Source: Sporopachydermia quercuum
Taxonomy: Eukaryota > Ascomycota > Sporopachydermiomycetes > Sporopachydermiales > Sporopachydermiaceae
DNA: 64,000 bases
Assembly (NCBI GenBank): GCA_001599295.1
Contig: BCGN01000001.1
Span: 868,001-932,000, forward strand
Reading direction: 5' to 3'
The notes beneath the pieces were generated by a model. It was not told the DNA's origin and did no database searches. It was given only the letters and a program-made list of their open reading frames with translations. The translations under genes and the position numbers were made by a program. Positions 44,819 to 57,522 of the stretch are shown here, one piece after another. How positions within the stretch are numbered: position 1 is the first letter of the stretch; each line of letters opens with the position of its first letter.

Positions 44819-44916
44819 AGCCCTACGGGGGGCTCGAACCCCCAACCTTGTGATGACTTTTATCCTCAAGATGAGACATTAAGAGTCACACGCTCTACCG
44901 ATTGAGCTAGCAAGGC
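44819..44916 (-). tRNA. tRNA-Lys(CUU) with a 25-nt intron
   Basis: The full cloverleaf is visible. The acceptor stem is GCCTTGC/GTAGGGC with two G-T pairs and discriminator T. The D arm is GCTC/GAGC, the anticodon stem TGTGA/TCACA, the loop CTCTTAA with anticodon CTT, and the T arm GGGGG-TTCGAGC-CCCCC (B box intact). The intron is 44855-44879, one base 3' of the anticodon, and its AAAAG can pair with the anticodon CUU as in other pre-tRNAs. Without the intron the tRNA is 73 nt. The S. cerevisiae tRNA-Lys(CUU) genes lack introns. Confidence 0.96.
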
Positions 44917-45955
44917 TTTTTGAAATCAAGTTTGCATGAAAACTATTTACTGTATGTTCTGTTGTGGTTTGAGTATTAGAAGAATAGATAAAGTAGTATG
45001 AGATTTGCAAAAGATAGAATTCATTTACTCTTGACATATATGAAAATCAGTAATTGCTTGACTTCTCAACTTCAAAGTGTTCTATTTTATCTTTTGATGC
45101 TAGAATAATTCTAAGGGCAACAGTAGCAATTTAGACATAGGGGAAAGGTTGAGAATTTTGATATAGGTCAGAGCAGGAATAATAATATATTTCTTAGCCC
45201 GTTTAGAGAAGCGAGTTTGTAAATTCGAAAAAGGATGATTATTTGGGTATTCAAGCAAACAATGACCGTTTGTTGTTAAACCAAGTCTGTTGGAAGAGAA
45301 AAACTTCCAACCTGTCAATCCAGTGACAAACATTCATCGAAGTGGCTAAAACGAAGTCTGTTCAATTCAAAAAAAAACTTGCTCTCCTCTCTTACTACAC
45401 CTGCTTATATACTATGTTCAATAGGATAGCTAAAACGAAAATTAAAAGCCAATTTACAAGATTTTGAAAGGGATTCAAAGCCTGGTGATGTAGAAACAAA
45501 TCTCTCTTTGTTTCTCACCGATCTTCTATCGAAACTTCAGCTGGCTGGAATTCAAAACTAAAGGGTATAACAGAGATGTTAGAATCCAATAAGTACTCCT
45601 AAAATATAATTTAGAGCTGCCAATCAGCTATCTATCGACCATTCTAATCACATTGTTCGTCAATAGCTTATATATCTAAATGTCTCATAATCAAATAAAT
45701 GTAATTTTCTGTGAAAACCTTTTTCTCTGAATTTTCATTTGAAGTTAATCNTTCATTTTTAAATTTAGTTNTCTTACCTTCCTAATAAAGTAGTTTAGGC
45801 GAGTTCCACTTATTTTTCTAAGCGTTACCCAAATATTACTTAAGGATTTAAACTGTAATGAAATCTAAATGGTCTATTGAATTACTTAGTTATAGAAAAT
45901 ATACGAATATTCTTTTGCAATCACCATGATATTATATGATGAATAAATGCTTTTA

Positions 45956-48900
45956 TTACCAATACGGACACCAGCCCAAATAATGCTGACACAGTTTTTC
46001 AATATTCGTTGCTTGCTGAATCAATCTATCAACTTGTTCAGGAACATCCAACTCTCCAGCAGTTGGGAAATCATTTCCTGTTAGTTTATTAATGATTCTC
46101 TTTAGAACTAATGAGGCGCGGGCATTACGTAGCTCTGCTTTTTGTTGAAGCTCAATACGCATTGCACCTTCTTCATCAATTTCTCCTCGTTTCAATAACT
46201 CATTGGCATCAATAGCTTGCGTTTTCGTTGTCTCATCACTAGAAATAGGAATTTCAAAACCCCAGTTGATTAAAGGATCAAAGACAAACGCTTCTAAAAT
46301 CGCCATTAATGACTCTTTATTATCTCTTAAGACTCGCATCACATTCTCACATGTGATTCTAAAACTTCCTTCAATTCCTGATACTTCCATAGCATACACA
46401 AGCATTCTAGTTAATCTAAACGGTACCCTCTCTGGATATCTATCTCTAAACATTGCTGCTTCAAAACAATCACCAAAGTCAATATGAACGACTTTTCCTG
46501 ATACTCTATCCATCATCAAATTGGACGGATGTCGATCTCCGAGACCTAAAATATATCCAACCATAGACATTACTGCCAAGGAGCGTGTGTAAGTAGTTCT
46601 TCTATCTAGCCAAGCTTCTGACGATCTAGATTTCAACCAAAGTACCTTACTGAGCTCCTGTCCCGATGTATTATCTAATGCATGAATAAACACTTCTAAT
46701 TTCTGTAATGCAGTAAGCTTTTCTAAATCGGGAGCTCGCTGTTGCATCATGCGTAGTTCTAAATTAAGCACTATTTCTCGAGGTTCACGATAATCTCTGA
46801 CCAGTACATGGAAAGTATCACAGTTAGGTACCCAGCCAAGCAAACCAGATTTCGGTGAAAGAGGGATAGCAGGATATCTTTGAATGTCTAAGTGTCGTTT
46901 GAAGCTTTCAGGATCGTTACCTAATAATGTATTCACTAACCCAAACAGTTGCATCACTAGATTATCTTGACGAATGTCCTCATGACCTTTCAAGACATAT
47001 GTATAATCTTTTCCATCGCTACCTTTAATAGTAAATCTTCTNGGTCGTTGTTTAGATGCAATAACAGTGAAAATAGGATCAAAGGCCTTGATTCTAATTA
47101 CTGGTGATCCTGCTTTATAGGTACCAGGCATAGCCAATTCTAGGTCTCTAGCTGCCAATAACTTCTGAGAAACAAATTGAAGATCTAACGACTGAAGAGT
47201 AGAAATGATTCGATGGATTTTTCTGAAAACATTGAAATAAATATCCCATGCTCGTTGTAAATGAGTATCTTCATCTGTGCGTTGATAATTTAAAATCCAT
47301 TCATGAGCGTCATTCAAATCACGGCCAAAAGTGCTTTGGAAACTTGCCTCACGATTAGTTTCGGGACCTTTTTTCATCATTTCATGTAACGGCTCCAGTA
47401 CTGCAATCATGCCTTTATAGTCTCTGTCCGTGTAGTATAATCTTGAAGCTTCTTCTAAACCTTCATTCCAAAGTTCAGGCCATAATACAGCAACTCTAAT
47501 AAGCTCATGACTAACAAGTTCAGCTTGTTCAACTAACGTCGCGCTATGAAGTCTCATTTTGTCTAAAATGGTCTTGGCAGCAATTTGCCGCGAAACACTA
47601 TCTGATTTAATAGCCACATTCAATGGATAAACTAATGCTTGAGGATGGGTTTTACCTAATTCTGTTAGTAACGAATGTAAGGTTCTGTTCACCACTTGAT
47701 TAGGCTGATGAATACGAGATATCAACTGCGGAATAACTTCTAACCAAGTGTCAATTTTAATCATTTGAAATCCGTCTAGAATTGCATGTGAGGGTTCAGG
47801 TAGGCCACCAAATTTAAACCATAGTGTCAATAGTCTTAAAGTATCTTGTAAAGAGCTTGATTGAGATAACGAGATTGAATGAAAGAATCCCTTCAACGCA
47901 GGAATCACATGATCATTAATCAACCATGAAGGATAAGTTTCGGTTTTATCGTTTTCGTTTTCGTGGCGTGTATGATAAGATATAACTTCAAAGTTAGCTA
48001 AAGCCCAGTTATGCCATGCTTTATACCAAGTGGCATCGAATTTGGTGGCCAATTGATAAGAAGCAAGGATTTTTTGTGAGTTTTCTTTTATCCAGTTATC
48101 GTGTAAATTGATCTGCCATTCACCCTGTTTCAAGAAACATCTAGCCAGCAACTTGACGTTCTCTTCAACACTTTCTTTCGGTACTCCAGGAATTTCTGTC
48201 GGCACAGCTTGAAGTTGAATATTAGTAGGGTTCAAACCCAATCCCACGGATAATCCATCAGTAAATCCAACTAAATGTTCATATGCTTCACGGTAATTAC
48301 CTGTTGCCCACATATATTTCATTTGAGCATAAACTACGGGAGGGGGTCCTTTTAGTGAACTTGGATTACCTGATTCGTCTTTGTCTAGCAGAGAGTTCAG
48401 GGCAGTTTCAGCCAACCCGAACCTTCCTGATTTTTTGCATAAATTAGCAAACTTTATCCACATTTCCATATCTTCCTTTGGCGTAATAACTAATCCACGA
48501 ATATGCAATATTCGGTGCCAAATATCAACATTTCTTTGACAACCCTTCAATCTTCTTGTCCATGTTTTCCTCATTAATGTTTTTTTCTCCGATCTATCAG
48601 GCAAAGATTTATACGTAATTGTTTCTTCTAATTCAGCTAACATTTGAACTCTAACAACTATATTGTAAGCTCTGTTATAGCTCTCATTGACTAAAGCAGT
48701 AATTTCCGTTACTAATAAATCACGAGCTTTCACAATATGTTTTGATGCTTCTTCAAAATTGTTCTCATGAACCATTAAAATTGCACTGAAGAATGCTCTG
48801 TCTGGTGATTCCTCTTTCATAACATCAATATAGGTATCCATTCGATCCCATTGGCCTAAACACCAAGCTGCTGCGGCTGCCATTGGGGCAACAATTCTAC

Positions 48901-51900
48901 GAACTTCTCGTCTTGATTTATTCCATTGGTTTTGAGCTAGTTGTGATAATTGATCCCATTCACCTAAAGCATGTAGACATCTCATTTTACCTAAATTAAT
49001 ATCCATTAATGCAGGTTCTTGAGATTTTCTGCTAACTGCTTTCTCTTCAATTTTCTTCTCAATCATTTCTTCCTTTGTTACATAGGTTTCTAGTGCTTCT
49101 TCCCATCTTTGTAGTTTTTCATACCATTCTTCTTTCAGTTCGAGCTTTCTATTATGTTGAGCTTGTTTCAACATACCAACAGCTGCATCGGATTGCTGTA
49201 ATTGATTATTTATACTGATCAATGCTTCAATCGTAGTGGTAGATGGTTCATTATCGTATTCTAGTTCTTTATAATGTAAAGCCTTAGCATAAGCATGACA
49301 TTTCTGGGCATATTCACCTAGTTTATCTATTTCCAATGAAAGAGGGATTTCCACGTGTTCCATAAACTCAGCTAAGTTCAATAATGTCTGATGAATCTCT
49401 GGAGGATTATTTGGTGATTCTAATGCAGTTTTCAATGAAGCAACAAGCTCGTCTTGATGCTGAGAGTATAATTCATTCCAACAGCTAACAAAGGCAACGT
49501 TGAATAAATCACGGGCTAATGGGAAATAAACACTTGCTAATGCTGAACAAGCTCGCAAAGCATGAGAAGGAGATTCTTTCAGTAGTTCAACACTCAATCT
49601 CCGAATCCATTCTTGCCAATCCTCTTTGGTGAACCTTTCATAAGACTTCCAAGCGTTTCTCAATGTTTGTTGATTCACTGGTAATTTCTTGGCATTTATT
49701 TCTGGATGCACTGTTTCGTCGACTTCAGGAACATCTGTTCCAGTATCAAGAACCAAATTTTGAGGAAGCTGTTCACCATTTAATAGTCTATTTACTAACT
49801 GATCATACTGTGATGACTGAATGTTGTTCTGAACAATTGCTTTGTTAATAACTGGTATGAAAACAGTGAAATCGTTGCCCATTTGTATAAGCAACAGGGA
49901 CAGTGTATTCATGGTTGTCTTTTTCAATACTTCATTACTAGATTGGAGAACTCTTAATAAAGGATGGATTATTCTTGATGCTAAATCACTCAAATTCACT
50001 TTCCGTGAGAGCTTGCCAATTGTTTCAATAGCAGCTTTACTTAAAGAGTACGGTGAATATTCAAACATTCGTACTATGTTTGGTATAATCAATGGAATGT
50101 ACTCTTCAATATTAGGACCAAAAACAACGATTGCTTTTAACACTTTCAGCGAAGGCCCTCTTGTGCTAGATCTATCTTGTTCAAAGACATTTAATAGCAA
50201 TGGTAATAGCGTTGGAATATACATTTTGAATTCACCATCAAGAGCTCTTGAAATAGATTCTATGAGCCCAAGAATTGTCACTTGAAGATTAGGATACGAG
50301 AAGTACTCTTTGATGATATCAAAGACATCGGAAAGGAAAGCTCTGATATGTTGTTTCACTATTCCAACCAAAACACCCAATTGTTGGAAATAGAATTCAA
50401 GCATACTTGGAGCACAGGTTCTCATTACTTGTACTAGTCCAGGAATGATTTGGCTTAAGAATGAAACACATCGTAAACCCAAAGCTTTGAATATGTATAT
50501 AATAGCTTGAATCACTGCCGTGTGATGAGTTCCTAAAGAAGGATCTTTTAATATTTTCATCAGTGTGGTTATAACGACAGTTGGATAATAATCATCTACT
50601 GATATCTTCATGCCTTGCATTAATAATGAAACGTCTATCGGTGCTGCGTTTTGCTCCATGGGCATGCTTTTAGAGGTTCTTTCAACTTCACGATATTTAT
50701 ACGGATCCAATGCCCCGAGAATACCTAGTAGTCTCATAGTTTCTCTTCTAACTGCTGAGGATTGTTCAGAACGTAGAATGCTCACAAGCATACCCAAAAG
50801 CTGAGGGTAGTCTAATAATGGTTGAATCACATAGCCAGAACTACTAGATAATTGGCCCAATGTCCTCAATGCTGCATCACGTTTGAAAGCAGAGCTTTGA
50901 TCTTGGAATGTATCTAAAATCAATGGCATCATTTCTGGTATATAAGGATTCATGTCTTCCCCACCAACTTCTGATAATTCACCCAAGGCTGTGATCACAC
51001 TAGCAGCAACATTTGCACTTTGATCTTTTGCCTTTGGTAGAAGCGTTTTGATAATTGGAGTAACATACGGTTTTGCCATGCTGTATGATGATTTGATCAA
51101 TAATGACAGCAGTTTAGCACTTTCTTCCTTTCTTCTAGATATATTAGAGTATTCAAGTTTAGTTAATAACTGGATTAATGTTTTCCGAAGCGACGGAACG
51201 ATATAAGCAGGATTATAGGCAGACAATCTTCCGATTATTTGAATGGCAACCTGTCGAATGGCAAATATTTCATCGTTCATTGACATGAATAATAATCGGA
51301 CATTCTCTGCTTGAGATAGTTGGGCATTGAACTTAGGACCGAAAGAATTAAGCACTTCAAGCCTTATTTCTGGTACAGGATCTGTTATTGCAACAATAAG
51401 TAATTTGTCCAGAACTTCACTCACAGCTTTAATGGCAGCAACACTCTTCTGATAGCATATTTGATCTCTTTGAAAAATAGTTGAAGTAGTCAAAGCAGCT
51501 GCTTTTCTAACTTCAGAGCTGTCATGATCAACATAAGTGATTGTGCATACTCGGGCAAATTCTGTTAGATTGTACGAAGCAAAATCAAAATAAACAAGCA
51601 TATAAAGAGCTCTGCTTATAATATCGGTATCAGTGATCTCTGGCTGGCTTGAGGAGTCCTTTTGAATCATTGCTTCTCTGTATTCAGCTGCTAAAGAAGC
51701 TTGCATTACAGGGGAAGAGTTTGGTGCACCTGGAGGTTTGAATGATGATCCACTTAAACAACGGCTTAATATATTGAGTAATTTTTCGTGAATCTGCCCA
51801 GATAAAGGTGGAATGCATTGGGTTAATACATGAAGAGTTGTTTGCATATGATCAGACAAAACACACGATAGCATCATGTCTAATATATCTCGTTGTAGAT

Positions 51901-53146
51901 ACTTTGTTAACGCAGGCCCAACAGCAGCAGATAATTTACCGATACAACTGAAAATTGCTGGTTCTATTTCCCGTTTATTCTTGCTTTTCTGGCTTAATCC
52001 TTCTCTAACGTTTTCAAGAATTGCATCTAAATAAGGGGCCATGTTCGAATCAACATTCTGAGCAATATCTCCAATTGCTATAAATGCTGCTGCTCTATCG
52101 CGATCTTTCTTAAGTAGAGAAAGCAAATAAAGCATTGTTCTATGTAAATACTTTTTCACGAACTTCTCTTGGTCGTAATCCGTTAATAATGGTAAAACAT
52201 GAAGTACTTCTTGTCGAATGACAGCGACCCTTGAGTCTTTATATTTCATTGAGTTCTCGAAGATCTCATCGTACCTGCTTTTCAGAAACTGGTCACCTTT
52301 TTTAACAAGCTCTCTGTATGCTAATAACGAGCCATGAATAGCCTCTGTTGATCCTATTTTAAATCCTTCTTTCGCACCATCCATAAGCTTTTTGAACCAT
52401 GATTCTTTTAATGCATAATCACGCTCATAGATAATTGTCAGACAGTCCTCTAAAGCTAATGCAGCATCAGCTCTAATAGCTAATTTTGAATCTCTTAGCA
52501 CTACCCAGATATGATCTAAAATTTGATTGACATATCCGTATAATAGTGTAGGGCTATTTTCAGCTAATGCAGCTATTATTAAAACAGCAGCATGGCGTCT
52601 ATATTCTTGTCTATCAGATTGCAAATATTCTAGAGAACGCTTTGTTTCGAATTCAACAAAATCTGCTGTCAGAGTTCCACCTGGTATTGCTAATCTACCT
52701 AATGTACTTGCGGCAAGTCTCATAGCATCGACATCATTAGATGGGATAACGATTCTAAGATAATTAGCAAAACGAGTTATCTTGGTAGTATTTTCTTCGC
52801 CCCCATCGAAATCTATTAAAGCATCAATAGCTAAAATACCACCGATTCTCTCGCTACTATCCGTTGAGTGTATCAGCTCAAATATACGTTTATTAACATC
52901 ATTATTGTATCTGGTGAATTGTTCAGGAGATATCTCCCGGGAAGTGGTAGTAAGATGATTACGTAAATCAATGGCTGATCTCAATTTCTCTTGCGAAGAA
53001 TGTGACTTCAAACCAAGAAATATTTGATCAATCGCTGTTGTATCAATGGTTGCTGATTGCTGACCAGTACCTTGTTGACCCTGAGGCCCTTGGTGGGCCT
53101 GTTGATGCTGAATTGGCTGTTGCTGTTTTTGAGTTAACGACATCAT
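45956..53146 (-). CDS. TOR1: TOR1, TOR-complex protein kinase
   Basis: This encodes 2396 aa (S. cerevisiae 2470), intron-less. Order: a short Gln-rich N-terminus, HEAT repeats to about residue 1200, FAT domain (about 1270-1790), FRB (about 1880-1990: [21 protein letters not shown]), PI3K-like kinase (GDRHPSN with Asp2204, then VHIDFGD), and FATC ending GWCPYW. TOR is the nutrient-responsive growth kinase of TORC1 and, if single, TORC2. Ser1901 in EEASR matches the serine whose change gives rapamycin resistance in yeast TOR, so sensitivity is predicted. The one N (47042) falls in CCN, which is Pro whatever the base. Whether the genome has a second TOR cannot be seen here. Confidence 0.97.
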   Translation of the reverse strand: MMSLTQKQQQPIQHQQAHQGPQGQQGTGQQSATIDTTAIDQIFLGLKSHSSQEKLRSAIDLRNHLTTTSREISPEQFTRYNNDVNKRIFELIHSTDSSERIGGILAIDALIDFDGGEENTTKITRFANYLRIVIPSNDVDAMRLAASTLGRLAIPGGTLTADFVEFETKRSLEYLQSDRQEYRRHAAVLIIAALAENSPTLLYGYVNQILDHIWVVLRDSKLAIRADAALALEDCLTIIYERDYALKESWFKKLMDGAKEGFKIGSTEAIHGSLLAYRELVKKGDQFLKSRYDEIFENSMKYKDSRVAVIRQEVLHVLPLLTDYDQEKFVKKYLHRTMLYLLSLLKKDRDRAAAFIAIGDIAQNVDSNMAPYLDAILENVREGLSQKSKNKREIEPAIFSCIGKLSAAVGPALTKYLQRDILDMMLSCVLSDHMQTTLHVLTQCIPPLSGQIHEKLLNILSRCLSGSSFKPPGAPNSSPVMQASLAAEYREAMIQKDSSSQPEITDTDIISRALYMLVYFDFASYNLTEFARVCTITYVDHDSSEVRKAAALTTSTIFQRDQICYQKSVAAIKAVSEVLDKLLIVAITDPVPEIRLEVLNSFGPKFNAQLSQAENVRLLFMSMNDEIFAIRQVAIQIIGRLSAYNPAYIVPSLRKTLIQLLTKLEYSNISRRKEESAKLLSLLIKSSYSMAKPYVTPIIKTLLPKAKDQSANVAASVITALGELSEVGGEDMNPYIPEMMPLILDTFQDQSSAFKRDAALRTLGQLSSSSGYVIQPLLDYPQLLGMLVSILRSEQSSAVRRETMRLLGILGALDPYKYREVERTSKSMPMEQNAAPIDVSLLMQGMKISVDDYYPTVVITTLMKILKDPSLGTHHTAVIQAIIYIFKALGLRCVSFLSQIIPGLVQVMRTCAPSMLEFYFQQLGVLVGIVKQHIRAFLSDVFDIIKEYFSYPNLQVTILGLIESISRALDGEFKMYIPTLLPLLLNVFEQDRSSTRGPSLKVLKAIVVFGPNIEEYIPLIIPNIVRMFEYSPYSLSKAAIETIGKLSRKVNLSDLASRIIHPLLRVLQSSNEVLKKTTMNTLSLLLIQMGNDFTVFIPVINKAIVQNNIQSSQYDQLVNRLLNGEQLPQNLVLDTGTDVPEVDETVHPEINAKKLPVNQQTLRNAWKSYERFTKEDWQEWIRRLSVELLKESPSHALRACSALASVYFPLARDLFNVAFVSCWNELYSQHQDELVASLKTALESPNNPPEIHQTLLNLAEFMEHVEIPLSLEIDKLGEYAQKCHAYAKALHYKELEYDNEPSTTTIEALISINNQLQQSDAAVGMLKQAQHNRKLELKEEWYEKLQRWEEALETYVTKEEMIEKKIEEKAVSRKSQEPALMDINLGKMRCLHALGEWDQLSQLAQNQWNKSRREVRRIVAPMAAAAAWCLGQWDRMDTYIDVMKEESPDRAFFSAILMVHENNFEEASKHIVKARDLLVTEITALVNESYNRAYNIVVRVQMLAELEETITYKSLPDRSEKKTLMRKTWTRRLKGCQRNVDIWHRILHIRGLVITPKEDMEMWIKFANLCKKSGRFGLAETALNSLLDKDESGNPSSLKGPPPVVYAQMKYMWATGNYREAYEHLVGFTDGLSVGLGLNPTNIQLQAVPTEIPGVPKESVEENVKLLARCFLKQGEWQINLHDNWIKENSQKILASYQLATKFDATWYKAWHNWALANFEVISYHTRHENENDKTETYPSWLINDHVIPALKGFFHSISLSQSSSLQDTLRLLTLWFKFGGLPEPSHAILDGFQMIKIDTWLEVIPQLISRIHQPNQVVNRTLHSLLTELGKTHPQALVYPLNVAIKSDSVSRQIAAKTILDKMRLHSATLVEQAELVSHELIRVAVLWPELWNEGLEEASRLYYTDRDYKGMIAVLEPLHEMMKKGPETNREASFQSTFGRDLNDAHEWILNYQRTDEDTHLQRAWDIYFNVFRKIHRIISTLQSLDLQFVSQKLLAARDLELAMPGTYKAGSPVIRIKAFDPIFTVIASKQRXRRFTIKGSDGKDYTYVLKGHEDIRQDNLVMQLFGLVNTLLGNDPESFKRHLDIQRYPAIPLSPKSGLLGWVPNCDTFHVLVRDYREPREIVLNLELRMMQQRAPDLEKLTALQKLEVFIHALDNTSGQELSKVLWLKSRSSEAWLDRRTTYTRSLAVMSMVGYILGLGDRHPSNLMMDRVSGKVVHIDFGDCFEAAMFRDRYPERVPFRLTRMLVYAMEVSGIEGSFRITCENVMRVLRDNKESLMAILEAFVFDPLINWGFEIPISSDETTKTQAIDANELLKRGEIDEEGAMRIELQQKAELRNARASLVLKRIINKLTGNDFPTAGELDVPEQVDRLIQQATNIEKLCQHYLGWCPYW

Positions 53147-54075
53147 TAACCTACTGACTAACTAACTTCAAACATTGACCAAACAGGTCTTCTATATTTA
53201 ATCAATTCTATCAATCAATATTGGTCGATAAATCCAGCAGTAATGACTTGGTCAATTCTGTTGAAATACTTGCGATTGTTTGAATATGTTATTAGTAATT
53301 AGTTAATCATCTGCCCCCATTAATATCTCAGCAAGGTAACCAATCCATGCATAGATATGACAAATCTCTTTTAAAGAAGAACGCTTCAGCCTGTGACAAG
53401 TTAATCAACCAATCAGATGTCTTAAGTTGGCAATCTGGTTAGAATCATTTATATTATTCAGAATAGACTTGTGATTAATAACTATCAATAGATTTACGGG
53501 TGATATATTTAGTAGTAAATGTCAGACCTATTCATCTTCTGCTATTCCTAGTCAAATACTCCAAACCATTATGTGGCTTAACCTACTTAGAGTTTGGATT
53601 AATTGCATCTTTTGCATGTATCTGCATGTTTCCGCATATTCTTGCTTTATTATAATCATTTTACATGTANTGTTTTAAGTTAAGGTTTTTGTGTTGTTAA
53701 GCACTTCAATGCACTGTTTTGAATATGGTAATTTTGATAAACTCAATTTGGGTTCTTTTCGTCTTTTTGGACTCAGATCGCAAATTATTCGAAAGCATAT
53801 GTACTTTAAGATGTCAAAACCAGATAAGCATTGGAGATATAACAAATTGATGAATGTTCCTAAACTAATATCTGTACTTTATTGCTATTTATCGGTTACT
53901 GGTTTAGTGATTGAGAAGGAGTCTTAGGAAGAATAGTATCAGAGCGAAAGGACCAAGGAGCTAAAGAACCTGTTACTGCTGAAAAGAACGATTCTAATAG
54001 CTGTCAACTCACATTTGGATTGTCGAGCTTGCGCAACGTTTGAAGATGATTCAGTAGCTGACTATTGTATCATAA
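53147..54075. promoter_or_regulatory. Divergent TOR1 / DUF2235 promoter
   Basis: 929 bp, AT-rich; N at 53670. An open frame at 53691-53927 has no ATG start and no recognised family. Confidence 0.45.
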
Positions 54076-55917
54076 ATGAGCCAGAAAACTAGCTGCTGTA
54101 ACAGTGAAGAAAGCTTTGATTTGATAAAAGCAGTTACTAATTTCGATGGTTGTAAACAGCCAAAGAACATAGTAATATGTATTGATGGGACTAGGTCAGA
54201 GTTCAGTCCAAAGCCTTCAACTAATGTCTTGAGACTATATAAACTACTCGATAAAAACCAGCATCAAATCGTTTATTATCAACGTGAGGAACACTTTATT
54301 CCTAAAATTGAATTCTGACTAACACCTTCTAAAAATTGGTTTTGGAATTAACTGAGGCAAACTAACATCGAATTAGCTGGTATTGGGATTAGCTCTCATG
54401 AAGAACCGGGCTGTGGGGTTATCGGAACAGTACTGGCTGTTGGAACTTGGATTATCAATAGGATTGATTCAATGATAGCATTCAGCTTAGGAATGAGAGT
54501 TATTGCTGCGTACAAATTTCTAATGAGATTTTACAACCCTGGAGATAAGATATTCTTGTTTGGATTCAGTAGAGGTGCTTTCACCGCTAGAGTATTGGTA
54601 GGAATGATTGAAAAGATTGGTTTACTAGTACCTGGACAAGAAGACTTGGCTCCACTAGCTTGGAGGTTGTACAGGAACTGGGAGTACTCCGGTCAACCAG
54701 CTCAGCCAGATTCAACGACAACATTGGCGGAAGAGGTATTTCTTACTTATTCTTTGCATTCTTAGCAACATAAAATATGTGTTATGTGATCTTGATAGTA
54801 TTCTGTCTGGATACTAACGAACATTTTGAAGTTCAAACTGACGTTCAGTCGTGATGTTCCTATTTTCTTCGTGGGGCTCTGGGATTCTATCAACTCTGTA
54901 GGGATTTTGTATGATCAACTGTTTCCATTTACTGCTCGTACGAAGGATGTTCATCATGTACGCCATGCGTTGAGTCTTGACGAACGAAGAGCCAAATTCA
55001 AACAGAACCTGTTTCAACCCTGCATTTATACCCCAATGCTGTTTTCACTGGAATGCAAAGAAGAACCACTGCGGAATTCTAACTCAGTCATTTGTATCGA
55101 TCCTAATTCAAGTCATTTGAACCAACAGAACTACAGTGCTTTAAACAATTATTCTTACATTTGCTTTTCTCAATTCCAGTTTTCCAAGAGAGCTGGATTT
55201 GTTCCTACTTCTAGACCACTGGTCAGATCGAATGTTGTTCCTATCTATGGGGTAATCTATGTCTCTAAGCAGAAACATTACGTCTGGTCTTCTTCGTCTT
55301 CCTCGTACGAGAGATCTCGTGAAGATTATACCATTAGTCCAGATTTAGTTGAACTCTGGTTTCCTGGTGATCATTCAGATGTAGGAGGAGGTTGGGATAG
55401 TAGTCCTTCGTTGTTTGAAGGGTCGAATACGTTATCAAACATTTCTTTGTCGTGGATGATAGCTGAAGCTAGTAATTTTGGTTTATATTTCAATCTCAAA
55501 CGGTTAAAAAGATTTCACAAGTTATGCAGTTGCCGAGATAACCTATCAGCCCCATCTCATGATGTTTTAAGAGTAGATCTGAAAGGACGGTTTCAGAACT
55601 ATTGGAGAAGAAGTACTAATTATTTACAACAGAGGTCAACTTCATTAGCACCATGGATGTATACATTTTCGTGGTGGATATTGGAGTTCTTCCCTCTAGG
55701 ATATAAGCTAGAAGGAACTGATGGTCAATGGAGAAAAATAGTGGTTCCAAATCTCGGAAGACCAAGAAAATTACCAAATGATGCTCAAATGCATTGGAGT
55801 GTTGGTTGGCGAATGAAGCTGGTCGAGTCTTATCGGCCAATGAATGCTCGAGGGTTTGTTGATTTCAATGACCTTGAAGGAGATATTCCGGACGATTTAA
55901 ATTTCATCAGAGGCTGA
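54076..55917 (+). CDS. DUF2235 alpha/beta-hydrolase-like protein (3 exons)
   Basis: Exons 54076-54283, 54377-54735 and 54832-55917 give 550 aa. The DUF2235 hallmarks are complete only when spliced: IVICIDGT (Asp37), STNVLRLYKLL, YYQ|PGIG across intron 1, GDKIFLFGFSRGAFTARVL with the G-x-S-x-G nucleophile elbow at Ser134, PIFFVGLWDSINSVG at the start of exon 3, RHALSLDERRAKF, and VELWFPGDHSDVGGGW, whose Asp and His are the usual catalytic partners. Bacterial relatives include the Tle1 phospholipase effectors; fungal members have no settled substrate. A lipase or esterase activity is possible, not shown. No signal peptide or membrane span is evident. Divergent from TOR1. Confidence 0.88.
54284..54376 (+). 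other. DUF2235 gene intron 1 (93 nt)
   Basis: Donor GTGAGG 54284, branch AACTAAC 54360-54366, acceptor TTAG ending 54376; phase 1 (C|CT = Pro). Confidence 0.88.
54736..54831 (+). other. DUF2235 gene intron 2 (96 nt)
   Basis: Unusual donor GTATTT at 54736, branch TACTAAC 54812-54818, acceptor GAAG ending 54831; phase 0 (GAG|TTC). Confidence 0.85.
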
Positions 55918-56456
55918 CAGAGGAAATTGTTATATGCCATTTTAATCTATTCGCTTGGTTTCATTTGTTCAGGTTCTTACGGTTATTCTCGTTGAAAAAG
56001 ATACACCAAAATATATGAAATAGGAATAAAAATAATATCAACACATCCTATATAGTAAATACAACGTATAGACAACCAAACGACAAAACCTCGTCAATGA
56101 TAATTGTAAAATCCAAGATAATTCCGTCTAGAAGATTGCTTCGTTGCATTCACGAACTTTTCAAGTTTTTATTGTTATTAAAACTTTCACATCATTCAAA
56201 TGCATCAGCGAATAGTGAGAAGATAAGGTGAAATTGGTTAAAACATGCAATATCTATATAAGAATATATCTGACAAGTAAATAACAACAAAACAATTGAT
56301 TGACGTAGTATAACAACCAATCCTCAAGTTAAATCATTAAACTCTCATCAAATCTATAAACCGAAAAACATCAAAAACTCTCACTTCACTAAACTCTTTC
56401 TTCGTTTCCTCCCCAGTGACCTTCATTTAATTCAATTCATTAGATAGTTTATGTAC
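55918..56456. other. Convergent spacer DUF2235 gene / RIP1
   Basis: 539 bp, AT-rich 3' ends; nothing else seen. Confidence 0.5.
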
Positions 56457-57522
56457 TTAACCAATCACAAGAGTAGTGTCATCAGTGAAGTCGTATTCAG
56501 GAATTTCCAAGTTAAGGGGAGCGGGACCTCTTCTAATTCTACCAGAGATATCGTAATGAGAACCGTGGCAGGGGCAGAACCAACCACCAAAGTCACCAGC
56601 TTCACCAATAGGGACACAACCCAAATGGGTGCAGATACCCAACATGATTAACCATTCTGGCTTAACAACTCTGTCGGCATCAGCTTCAGGATCACGTAAA
56701 GTAGAGATATCAACTTCATTAGCTTCTTCGATTTCAGAAGCAGTTCTATGTCGGATAAAAACGGGCTTACCTTGCCACTTGACAATGACATTCTTACCTT
56801 CAGGAATAGCATCTAACTTTACTTCAACTTTAGCCATAGCTAAAATATCAGCGGAAGCTGACATAGAGGACAAGAATGATTGAACTGTGGCTTTGGCACC
56901 AGCAGCACTTAGAACACCCAATGAACCAACCATGAAATATGAGAAAACACGGTTAGAATCGGAGTTTCTATTTTCTTTTATGTATTTGGAAAAATCAGGA
57001 GCTTTGTAGGGAGAATTGTTTTTGGCTGAAGTGCTACTGATAGATCTGTTGTCTAAATTCAAAATGTTAGTATTGACTCCACATTAGCATACATGATCCA
57101 TAGTTGAAAGCATGGTGCTGTGCTGCATCTCCTAAACGTTGTAGTTTATTATAATGTCGAGCTTTGATATAATTTCGATTCTTAGCACTTTGTAATCATA
57201 GATTTGTTGATAGCTGTTTAATATTGCAGTGCAACACTTCTTAATGTCTTCTTTCCATTCTATACTTCACCATCCTTGTTGTAAAAGTTCATCAATTCAT
57301 TGATCAATCGCTCGTCCATCTCGTTCGAAATACTCAACACTTGCACATTCATCGAAGACATCCTGCACATTTTTCACATATAATCACAATGCAGATCAAA
57401 CATCCAAGCCTTTACAATAATAACATACATTGAATAGAAGCAACCTTGGCAGGCAAACTGCTTCGAACAACAGACTTGCTGGCAAGTGCCGAAGCTCTTA
57501 AGAAAGCAACAGGAGCAGACAT
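56457..57522 (-). CDS. RIP1: RIP1, Rieske iron-sulfur subunit of complex III (2 exons)
   Basis: Exons 57429-57522 and 56457-57052 give 229 aa (S. cerevisiae 215). The protein carries electrons from ubiquinol to cytochrome c1 in the inner membrane. Exon 1 supplies a typical mitochondrial presequence ([20 protein letters not shown], no acidic residue); exon 2 supplies the mature protein. The membrane anchor is near [25 protein letters not shown]. The 2Fe-2S ligands are Cys172/His174 and Cys191/His194, with the stabilising disulfide pair Cys177/Cys193 ([15 protein letters not shown]). The splice T|AC gives Tyr32. The exon 2 frame has no ATG before the mature part. Confidence 0.96.
57053..57428 (-). 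other. RIP1 intron (376 nt)
   Basis: Donor GTATGT from 57428, branch TACTAAC 57072-57066, acceptor TTTAG ending 57053; phase 1. It is the longest intron in the window. I looked for box C/D snoRNA signals inside and found no C box with a matching D box. Confidence 0.92.

Larger units (their letters stand above)
44368..45955. other. Spacer GEF1/TOR1 with a tRNA
   Basis: 1.59 kb holding the tRNA-Lys and the 3' ends of GEF1 and TOR1. Isolated N at 45751 and 45771. A 77-codon minus frame (45100-45333) has no known relatives that I recognise and is not called. No LTR-like flank was found near the tRNA. Confidence 0.5.

Noticed and set aside
45100-45333. 77-codon frame near the tRNA
   Set aside because: It has an ATG and plausible codons but no recognised relatives; frames of this size are frequent by chance in this AT-rich DNA.
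53691-53927. 78-codon frame upstream of the DUF2235 gene
   Set aside because: TTG start, no splice signal joining it to the gene and no family.
57053-57428. snoRNA inside the RIP1 intron
   Set aside because: A TGATGA-like box is present, but no D box (CTGA) follows on the same strand within the intron.
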